This document shows positions 56,768-64,000 of a stretch of DNA of 64,000 nt, in pieces. Positions within the stretch are counted from its first letter, which is position 1; the number at the start of each line of letters is the position of its first letter. The position numbers were made by a program, and so were the translations under genes. This stretch comes from Pseudomonas sp. PSKL.D1. GTDB taxonomy: Bacteria; Pseudomonadota; Gammaproteobacteria; Pseudomonadales; Pseudomonadaceae. The DNA lies in the NCBI RefSeq assembly GCF_028898945.1, contig NZ_CP118607.1, forward strand, positions 1,660,001-1,724,000, given 5' to 3'. The notes under the pieces are model-generated. The model had not been told where the DNA came from, searched no databases, and worked only from the letters and a program-made list of their open reading frames with translations.

Positions 56768-57142
56768 ATGGACATGAGCGTAAAGTTGAATTTGTCCTAC
56801 CCGACTGCTCGGCCGACCGAACCGGTTGGCGACAAGCCGGTTTCCCGCTCGGCCGACTCCGTGCGTAGCAGTGATACGCTGGAACCTCAGGCGGTCAGCG
56901 CTGCCGAAAAAGGTACCGATGCCGAGAAGGTCAAGCAGGCCGTATCGGATATCGAGAAGTTTCTAAGTTCAAGCCGACGCAATCTGGAATTCTCCACGGA
57001 CGAAGAATCCGGCAAGATTGTCGTCAAGGTCATCGCCAGCGAAACCGGCGAGCTGATCCGGCAACTGCCCTCGGAAGAGGCGTTGCGAATTGCTCACAGC
57101 CTGAGCGATGTCAACAGTCTTTTGTTCGACGCCAAGGTCTGA
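56768..57142 (+). CDS. flaG: Flagellar protein FlaG
   Basis: This encodes 124 residues, with the ATG at 56768 after GAGGTGG (56774 is an alternative). The N-terminal half is disordered and Ser/Thr-rich. The conserved C-terminal half (LEFSTDEESGKIVVKVIASETGELIRQLPSEEALRIAHSL) is the FlaG domain. FlaG affects filament length in several bacteria. It is between fliC and fliD as in other Pseudomonas. Confidence 0.93.
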   Translation: MDMSVKLNLSYPTARPTEPVGDKPVSRSADSVRSSDTLEPQAVSAAEKGTDAEKVKQAVSDIEKFLSSSRRNLEFSTDEESGKIVVKVIASETGELIRQLPSEEALRIAHSLSDVNSLLFDAKV

Positions 57143-57218
57143 CCGGCGGCGAAGTATTCAAAGGTTCATGCCAGCCCTGCAGGAGTGGGGCGGGCGGTCC
57201 AAAAAGAGGGATTAACTG

Positions 57219-58619
57219 ATGGCGACCCTAGTTTCCAGTATCGGCCAAGGCACCGGGCTGAATATTACCGACATGGTGTCGGCGTTGGTCACTGCTGACA
57301 CTGCGGCCAAAAAAGCGCAGATCACTCGGCAGACCAGCAACAACACCGCGATGATTTCGGGCGTGGGTTCGCTGCGCAGTGCCCTCACGGCGTTTCAGGA
57401 CGCCATGAAAAAACTCAATGACAGCAGCGCGCCGTCGTTCAACGCCTATGCGGCAAAGTCGGCCAACGAAGCGGTTGTCAAAGTCACCTCTGGCAACACG
57501 GCCGTGGCGGGTAGCTACAGCATTGTCGTCAACCAGTTGGCCACGGGCTCCAAGGTTGCCAGCCAGGCGTTTGCGGGGGGCTCTACCTCCGCAATCAGTG
57601 CAGGCGAGCTGACGGTTTCCCAGGGGGCAAACAGCTGGAAGGTGAATGTCGCCAGCGGCGCCACCCTCGAAAGCGTGCGCGACCAGATCAACAAGGAACT
57701 GGGCGTTCAAGGGGTGTCGGCCAACATTATCAATGGTGAGGGTGGGGCACGTCTGGTGCTCAGTTCCACCACCACTGGCGCGGGTTCAGACTTGTCGGTT
57801 TCCGGTATCTCCGAATTGGCGATCGATGGTACGACCAAGATGACCGGCACGGGGGCCGGTTACATCACCGACCTGGCCAAAGATGCCGAGCTGACAATTG
57901 ATGGCCTGACGGTCACCAGCTCGAAGAACACCATCGACAACGCCATCAGCGGCATGAAGCTGGAGCTCACGGGCGTCAGTGCCTCGGCTACCAGTGCTAC
58001 CCAGATTACAGTGGAGGCAGACAACACCGGGCTGCAAACCTCCATCCAGGCCTTCGTCGATGCCTACAACACCCTGCAGAAGACCATCACGTCGCTGACC
58101 ACGACCTCGCGCGACAGTGATGACAACCTGGTGCTTGGCCCGCTGACCAACGACCCCACCACGCGTTCGCTGCTGGGTGATATTCGCAAGGTGTTGTCCG
58201 AGGTGGGCGCGGGTGATCAGCTGACCAGCTTGAGCCAGTTGGGTATCAACACCACGAAAGACGGCACCCTGGAGTTCAACACCACCAAGTTCACGACGGC
58301 GATGAATGACAAGAAGCTGGGTGCCGAGGTGCAGGAGCTGTTCACCGGTACCAACGGCATCTTCGAGCGCATGAACAAGGCCATCGACCCGTATAACGCG
58401 ACCGATGGCAGCCTGGCCACCCGCAAGGCCAACCTGGACAAGATCGCCAAGAACCTGGCCGACCAGCAGACCGCGCTGGACCGCCGCACCGAGTCGCTCA
58501 CCGAATCGCTGACCAAGAAATTCGTGGCGATGGACACGGCGGTGGCCAAGCTCAACGCCCAGGCCGACCAGATCAAGTCGGTGTTCGACGCCCTCGAAGC
58601 GCAGGCCAAGAACTCCTGA
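57219..58619 (+). CDS. fliD: Flagellar filament cap FliD
   Basis: This 466-residue cap protein folds flagellin at the tip. It starts SSIGQGTGLNITDMVSALVTADTAAKKAQITRQTSNNTAMISGVGSLRSALTAFQDAM. The C terminus has the coiled helices FVAMDTAVAKLNAQADQIKSVFDALEAQAKNS. The length is close to P. aeruginosa FliD (474). Confidence 0.95.
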   Translation: MATLVSSIGQGTGLNITDMVSALVTADTAAKKAQITRQTSNNTAMISGVGSLRSALTAFQDAMKKLNDSSAPSFNAYAAKSANEAVVKVTSGNTAVAGSYSIVVNQLATGSKVASQAFAGGSTSAISAGELTVSQGANSWKVNVASGATLESVRDQINKELGVQGVSANIINGEGGARLVLSSTTTGAGSDLSVSGISELAIDGTTKMTGTGAGYITDLAKDAELTIDGLTVTSSKNTIDNAISGMKLELTGVSASATSATQITVEADNTGLQTSIQAFVDAYNTLQKTITSLTTTSRDSDDNLVLGPLTNDPTTRSLLGDIRKVLSEVGAGDQLTSLSQLGINTTKDGTLEFNTTKFTTAMNDKKLGAEVQELFTGTNGIFERMNKAIDPYNATDGSLATRKANLDKIAKNLADQQTALDRRTESLTESLTKKFVAMDTAVAKLNAQADQIKSVFDALEAQAKNS

Positions 58620-58634
58620 TTCGCACGCGGCGAC

Positions 58635-58673
58635 AAAAGCCCGGCGGCGCCCTCTGGACGCCCCGGGCTTTTT
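58635..58673 (+). terminator. Intrinsic terminator after fliD
   Basis: AAAAGCCCGG..CGCC and ..CGCCCCGGGCTTTTT form a long stem with a T run. Confidence 0.8.
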
Positions 58674-58683
58674 GCTTTGCCGC

Positions 58684-58710
58684 TAAAGTTTTTTGACGTG
58701 CCGACGATAC
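58684..58710 (+). promoter_or_regulatory. Sigma-28 (FliA) promoter of fliST
   Basis: TAAA (58684-58687), 15 bp, then GACGATAC (58703-58710) match 4/4 and 6/8. It lies 43 bp before the fliS ATG and just after the fliD terminator. Confidence 0.65.
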
Positions 58711-58752
58711 ACAGGGTACAAGCAACCTTTTTCGCTGCAACGAGGTAGATTC

Positions 58753-59148
58753 ATGAACCCGATGTTGGCCCTTCGGCAGTACCAGAAAGTCAATGGCGTG
58801 GCCCAGACGTCCGAGGCCAGCCCGCACCGTCTGGTGCAGATGCTGATGCAGGGCGGCCTTGATCGCATGGCCCAGGCCAAGGGCGCCATTGCGCGCCAGG
58901 ACGTCGCCCAGAAGGGCATCCTGATCGGCAAGGCGATCGACATCATCGGCGGCCTGCGCGAAGGCCTGGACCTGGAAAACCACGCCGAAAGCCTGGCCGA
59001 ACTGGACAGCCTGTACACCTACATGAGCCGCCGCCTGGTCGAAGCCAACGTCAAAAGCGACCCGGCCATCATCGATGAAGTGGCGCGCCTGCTGATTACC
59101 GTCAAGGAAGGTTGGGACGCCATCGGCGACCCATCGTCGGCTTCCTGA
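58753..59148 (+). CDS. fliS: Flagellin export chaperone FliS
   Basis: This 131-residue four-helix protein binds the C terminus of FliC and prevents premature polymerisation. It starts MNPMLALRQYQKVNGVAQTSEASPHRLVQMLMQGGLDRMAQAKGAI, the FliS signature. The ATG at 58753 is preceded by CGAGG. It lies 15 bp before fliT. Confidence 0.95.
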   Translation: MNPMLALRQYQKVNGVAQTSEASPHRLVQMLMQGGLDRMAQAKGAIARQDVAQKGILIGKAIDIIGGLREGLDLENHAESLAELDSLYTYMSRRLVEANVKSDPAIIDEVARLLITVKEGWDAIGDPSSAS

Positions 59149-59163
59149 GCCAAGGAGCATGAC

Positions 59164-59460
59164 ATGAGCGATGTACTCGTCCGTATCGAGCAGACCCGGC
59201 AGTTACTGCTGGATGCGCTTGCAACCCGTAACTGGGATGCAGTGGGCGAACTGGACCTGGAATGCCGCCTGCGCATCAGTGATTTGCTGGCTGATGCCCA
59301 GGGTAACGTCGTTGAGGTGCGCGACAGCCTGGAGCAATTGCTGGACGTTTACCGCCAGTTAATCGAGGCTGCAAGTGGCGAGCGTCAAACAATAGTCGAC
59401 GAGATGACACAAATCCGTCAGGCGAAAAACGCCGCCAAGGTATACCATCTGTTCAGTTGA
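59164..59460 (+). CDS. fliT: FliT-like flagellar chaperone
   Basis: This 98-residue helical protein sits directly after fliS, where FliT (FliD chaperone) is found. The sequence (IEQTRQLLLDALATRNWDAVGELDLECRLRISDLL, ETQIRQAKNAAKVYHLFS-like end) is weakly conserved, as usual for FliT. The name rests mainly on position and size. Confidence 0.8.
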   Translation: MSDVLVRIEQTRQLLLDALATRNWDAVGELDLECRLRISDLLADAQGNVVEVRDSLEQLLDVYRQLIEAASGERQTIVDEMTQIRQAKNAAKVYHLFS

Positions 59461-59494
59461 ACCACGAATCTGTAAAGATATGCGCGCCATTAAT

Positions 59495-59523
59495 TTGACT
59501 GCGCACATTTTTTTGACTTTACT
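59495..59523 (+). promoter_or_regulatory. Candidate sigma-70 promoter of fleQ
   Basis: TTGACT (59495-59500), 17 bp and TTTACT (59518-59523). fleQ of P. aeruginosa is known to be sigma-70 dependent. A GCGC..GCGC hairpin followed by seven T overlaps this element and may end fliST. Confidence 0.5.
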
Positions 59524-59626
59524 AGTGGCTGTTTTCGAAATTCAGACGTCCGAACACTGACCATTCAGTCGGAATGATGTCGAGCTCGCCATATGGCGCC
59601 GATATGACTAGGGAAGTTGCTATTGC

Positions 59627-61100
<1,474 letters not shown>

Positions 61101-61102
<2 letters not shown>

Positions 61103-61191
61103 GCGCCGCTGTGCGGCGCATCGCGGATAAATCCGCTCCTACAAAGGAATGCGATCCCCTGTAGGAGCGGATTCATCCGCGAGCGGCGCTC
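61101..61191. repeat. REP inverted pair at the fleQ 3' end
   Basis: GAGCGCCGCT begins and AGCGGCGCTC ends the palindrome; inner arms are CGCGGATAAATCCGCTCC and its inverse. The left end shares bases with the fleQ TGA stop. Confidence 0.85.
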
Positions 61192-61226
61192 GATCTACCA
61201 GGCAGCAACAATTCCAACCCAAACCC

Positions 61227-61242
61227 CGGCACGGCTATTGCT
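61227..61242 (+). promoter_or_regulatory. Sigma-54 promoter of fleSR
   Basis: CGGCACGGCTATTGCT has exact spacing and one mismatch to TGGCACG-N4-TTGCT. It lies 54 bp before fleS. Known to be FleQ-activated in P. aeruginosa. Confidence 0.82.
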
Positions 61243-61295
61243 ACACCGCTCTCACCACACCGTTTTTATGACGGTCAGCCACGCGAGAGAGCACG

Positions 61296-62513
61296 ATGCC
61301 CCAGGCCGCCCATCCGTCCCGAGCCCTTGATCCACAGGGGCGCCTCCCCGTCGAGCAGGAAAGCCGGCAGGGGCTTGAGCAGGCATTCGCCCTGTTCAAT
61401 CAGGTATCCAGCCAGCTCAACCAGTCCTACAGCATGCTCGAGGCGCGCGTCAGCGAACTCAAGGGCGAGTTGGCGGTGGTCGGCGCCCAGCGCATGGCCG
61501 AGCTCAACGAGAAAGAACGCCTGGCCAACCGCCTGCAAAACCTGCTCGACCTGTTGCCCGGCGGCGTTATCGTCATTGATGACCAAGGCTTGGTGCGCGA
61601 AGCCAACCCCGCTGCCTGCGAACTGCTCGGCGAGCCCTTGGTCGGCCAGCTATGGCGCCAGGTCATTGCCCGCAGCTTCGCCCCGCGTGAGGATGACGGG
61701 CACGAAGTGTCGCTGCGTGACGGCCGCCGCTTGTCCATCGCCACCCGTTCGCTGGATGCCGAGCCCGGCCAGTTGGTGCTGCTCAACGACCTGACTGAAA
61801 CCCGTCGCCTGCAGGGCCAGCTGGCGCGGCATGAGCGCTTGTCTTCGTTGGGCCGCATGGTCGCGTCGCTGGCGCACCAGATCCGTACGCCGCTGTCCGC
61901 GGCCATGCTCTACGCCAGCCATCTGGCTGACGATGAACACGAACTCGCGCCACAAACCCGTCAGCGTTTTGCCAGCAGCCTCAAGGAGCGCTTGCACGAG
62001 CTGGAGCACCAGGTGCGCGACATGCTGGTGTTTGCCCGTGGCGAGCTGCCGCTGGGTGACCGGCTGACCCCAAAAGGATTGTTCCAGGCGCTGCAGCAGG
62101 CCGCTCAAGCCCATGTTCAGGGGCACGCCGTGCGCTGGCAGTGCGACACCCACCTGGGTGAGTTGCTGTGCAACCGTGACACCTTGGTCGGTGCTTTGCT
62201 CAACCTGATCGAAAATGCCCTGCAGGCCAGCGAGGGTGCTGCGCGGGTGAAGGTGCACCTGTACCGCCGTGGCTGCACCCTGCACCTGTGCGTCAGTGAT
62301 GCTGGCAGTGGCATCGCCCCCGAACTGCTGAGCCGCCTGGGTGAGCCGTTCCTGACGACCAAGGCGACGGGCACCGGGCTTGGCCTTGCAGTGGTCAAGG
62401 CGGTGGTGCGTGCCCATCAGGGCCAGATGCGCCTGCGCTCGAAGGTCGGGCGCGGCACCTGTGTCAGCGTGCAGTTGCCGCTGATCGACGGCCAGCCTGC
62501 GGAGGTTGTGTGA
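61296..62513 (+). CDS. fleS: Flagellar two-component sensor kinase FleS
   Basis: This 405-residue cytosolic kinase has no membrane helix. An N-terminal coiled coil precedes a PAS domain (about 80-165; LLDLLPGGVIVIDDQGLVREANPAACELLG). The HisKA has phosphoacceptor LAHQIRTPLSAAM (about residue 195). The HATPase has the N box LLNLIENALQAS, the G1 box DAGSGIAPELL and the G2 box GTGLGLAVVKAVV. Its stop shares a base with the fleR start. Confidence 0.95.
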   Translation: MPQAAHPSRALDPQGRLPVEQESRQGLEQAFALFNQVSSQLNQSYSMLEARVSELKGELAVVGAQRMAELNEKERLANRLQNLLDLLPGGVIVIDDQGLVREANPAACELLGEPLVGQLWRQVIARSFAPREDDGHEVSLRDGRRLSIATRSLDAEPGQLVLLNDLTETRRLQGQLARHERLSSLGRMVASLAHQIRTPLSAAMLYASHLADDEHELAPQTRQRFASSLKERLHELEHQVRDMLVFARGELPLGDRLTPKGLFQALQQAAQAHVQGHAVRWQCDTHLGELLCNRDTLVGALLNLIENALQASEGAARVKVHLYRRGCTLHLCVSDAGSGIAPELLSRLGEPFLTTKATGTGLGLAVVKAVVRAHQGQMRLRSKVGRGTCVSVQLPLIDGQPAEVV

Positions 62514-63883
62514 TGGCGATCAAGGTGCTGCTGGTCGAGGACGACCGCGTCTTGCGTCAGGCCTTGGGCGATACCCTGGAGATCGGCGGCTTTGCCTATC
62601 ACGCGGTCGGCAGTGCCGAAGAGGCGTTGCAGGCGGTGGCAGGCGAGGCGTTCAGCCTGGTTGTCAGTGACGTGAACATGCCGGGCATGGACGGCCACCA
62701 GTTGCTGGCGCAGCTGCGCCGCCTCCACCCGCAATTGCCTGTGTTGCTGATGACAGCGCACGCCGCCGTGGAGCGTGCCGTGGAGGCCATGCGCCAAGGC
62801 GCGGCGGATTACCTGGTGAAGCCGTTCGAGCCCAAGGCGCTGTTGAGCCTGGTCGAGCGCCATGCCGCCGGGCGTGTGACCGGTGACGAAGGGCCTGTCG
62901 CTTGCGAGCCTGCCAGCCGCCAGTTGCTGGAGCTGGCCGCCCGTGTGGCGCGCAGCGATTCCACGGTGCTCATTTCCGGAGAGTCGGGCACGGGCAAGGA
63001 AGTGCTGGCGCGTTACATTCACCAGCAATCGTCACGGGCAGCGCAGCCATTCGTGGCAATCAACTGTGCGGCAATCCCTGACAACATGCTCGAAGCCACC
63101 TTGTTCGGCCACGAAAAAGGCGCTTTTACCGGCGCCATTGCGGCTCAGGCGGGCAAGTTCGAACAGGCTGAGGGCGGCACTTTGCTGCTCGATGAAATTT
63201 CCGAAATGCCGTTGGGCCTGCAAGCCAAGTTGCTGCGGGTGCTGCAGGAGCGTGAAGTGGAGCGCGTGGGTGGTCGCAAGCCGATCCCGCTGGACATTCG
63301 CGTGCTGGCCACCACCAACCGCGACATGGCCGGTGAGGTGGCAGCGGGGCGTTTTCGTGAAGACCTGTTCTACCGCCTTTCGGTGTTCCCCCTGGCCTGG
63401 CAGCCGTTGCGCGAGCGCAGTGGCGACATTTTGCCGTTGGCCGAGCGCCTGCTGGCGCGCCATGTGGCCAAGATGAAGCATGCCCCGGTGCGCCTTTCTG
63501 CCGCTGCCCGTGCCTGCCTGCAGGCGCATGCCTGGCCGGGCAACGTGCGCGAGCTGGACAACGCGCTGCAGCGTGCGCTGATTCTGCAGCAGGGCGGGGT
63601 GATCGAAGCGGCGGATTTTTGTCTGGCTGGCGCCATTCCCTTGTCAACTACACCGATAACCACTGCATCGCCAGCATTGGTGGAAGAGGTTGCCGACACT
63701 GGCGGCCTGGGCGACGACATGCGTCGCCACGAGTTCCAGATGATCATCGACACCTTGCGTGCCGAGCGTGGGCGCCGCAAGGAGGCCGCCGAACGTTTGG
63801 GCATCAGCCCGCGTACGCTGCGTTACAAGCTGGCGCAGATGCGTGACGCGGGGCTTGATGTGGAGGCCAGCCTGTACGGCTGA
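62513..63883 (+). CDS. fleR: Flagellar response regulator FleR (sigma-54 activator)
   Basis: This encodes 456 residues. The receiver domain (1-120) has the acidic pair in [10 protein letters not shown], phosphoacceptor Asp in [14 protein letters not shown] and Lys in DYLVKPFEP. The AAA+ domain (about 125-365) has [14 protein letters not shown] and [14 protein letters not shown]-terminal Fis HTH completes it ([23 protein letters not shown]). The ATG at 62513 overlaps the fleS TGA; the GTG at 62510 is possible. It activates the class III promoters, such as those of flgB and flgF. Confidence 0.95.
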   Translation: MAIKVLLVEDDRVLRQALGDTLEIGGFAYHAVGSAEEALQAVAGEAFSLVVSDVNMPGMDGHQLLAQLRRLHPQLPVLLMTAHAAVERAVEAMRQGAADYLVKPFEPKALLSLVERHAAGRVTGDEGPVACEPASRQLLELAARVARSDSTVLISGESGTGKEVLARYIHQQSSRAAQPFVAINCAAIPDNMLEATLFGHEKGAFTGAIAAQAGKFEQAEGGTLLLDEISEMPLGLQAKLLRVLQEREVERVGGRKPIPLDIRVLATTNRDMAGEVAAGRFREDLFYRLSVFPLAWQPLRERSGDILPLAERLLARHVAKMKHAPVRLSAAARACLQAHAWPGNVRELDNALQRALILQQGGVIEAADFCLAGAIPLSTTPITTASPALVEEVADTGGLGDDMRRHEFQMIIDTLRAERGRRKEAAERLGISPRTLRYKLAQMRDAGLDVEASLYG

Positions 63884-63913
63884 CACATCCTTTTGAATAT
63901 TGATCGGGCGGGC

Positions 63914-63929
63914 TGGCACTCTTGTTGCT
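63914..63929 (+). promoter_or_regulatory. Sigma-54 promoter of the fliE operon
   Basis: TGGCACTCTTGTTGCT is a perfect TGGCAC-N5-TTGCT match, 60 bp before the fliE start. It is expected to be FleQ-activated. Confidence 0.88.
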
Positions 63930-63988
63930 AGTTCAGGCTATCCGCCGCATGAGTGTCAAAAAAATGCGGCCGCCGGAGAGAGAAGTCC

Positions 63989-64000
63989 ATGAGCCAAGGT
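63989..64000 (+). CDS. fliE: Start of flagellar basal-body protein FliE (3' end outside window)
   Basis: Only four codons (MSQG) are visible, after a GGAGAGAG ribosome-binding site. FliE of Pseudomonas begins with the same residues. The perfect sigma-54 promoter upstream and the position after fleR support the call. Confidence 0.75.

Overview
The window is chromosomal DNA of a fluorescent Pseudomonas, most likely of the P. putida group. The evidence is the ast, bkd and lysC-csrA neighbourhoods, a 108-residue AmrZ, FleQ/FleSR control of flagella, high GC content, and many copies of the short inverted repeats (REP elements) typical of P. putida. There is no phage, plasmid, insertion sequence or CRISPR array.

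Left part (1-16.7 kb): the end of the arginine succinyltransferase operon (astB, a small His-rich protein, astE); alaS, lysC and csrA; tRNA-Ser followed by four identical tRNA-Arg(ACG) genes on an exact 149-bp period; mgtE; amrZ; a frameshifted phnN; tRNA-Arg(CCT); secreted endonuclease I; a GAF-PAS-PAS-GGDEF diguanylate cyclase; azlCD with a divergent LysR regulator; and an unrecognised 188-residue protein.

Middle part (16.8-25.5 kb): the branched-chain 2-oxoacid dehydrogenase operon bkdA1-bkdA2-bkdB-lpdV on the minus strand with divergent bkdR, then a glutamine-synthetase-family (gamma-glutamylpolyamine synthetase type) gene and an MFS transporter.

Right part (25.7-64 kb): one large motility locus. 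A minus-strand block (flgZ/ycgR, flgN, flgM, flgA) faces cheV-cheR. Then come flgBCDE, flgFGHIJKL, a flagellin-glycosylation island, fliC, flaG, fliD, fliS, fliT, fleQ, fleS, fleR and the first codons of fliE. Recognisable sigma-54 promoters precede flgA, flgB, flgF, fleS and fliE. Sigma-28 promoters precede flgM, fliC and fliS. This matches the known FleQ -> FleSR -> FliA hierarchy.

The most interesting region is the island between flgL and fliC (42.3-55.6 kb). It encodes glucose-1-phosphate cytidylyltransferase, CDP-glucose 4,6-dehydratase, a 3,5-epimerase, a TylC3-type C-methyltransferase, an SDR reductase and a CmcI-like methyltransferase. Together these could make a CDP-activated, C-methyl-branched, possibly O-methylated 6-deoxyhexose. 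Two giant, partly paralogous glycosyltransferases and a FabH-like synthase flank them. I infer that this sugar decorates the unusually short flagellin. Other regulators of the motile/sessile switch (CsrA, AmrZ, FlgZ, a GGDEF protein) also lie in the window.
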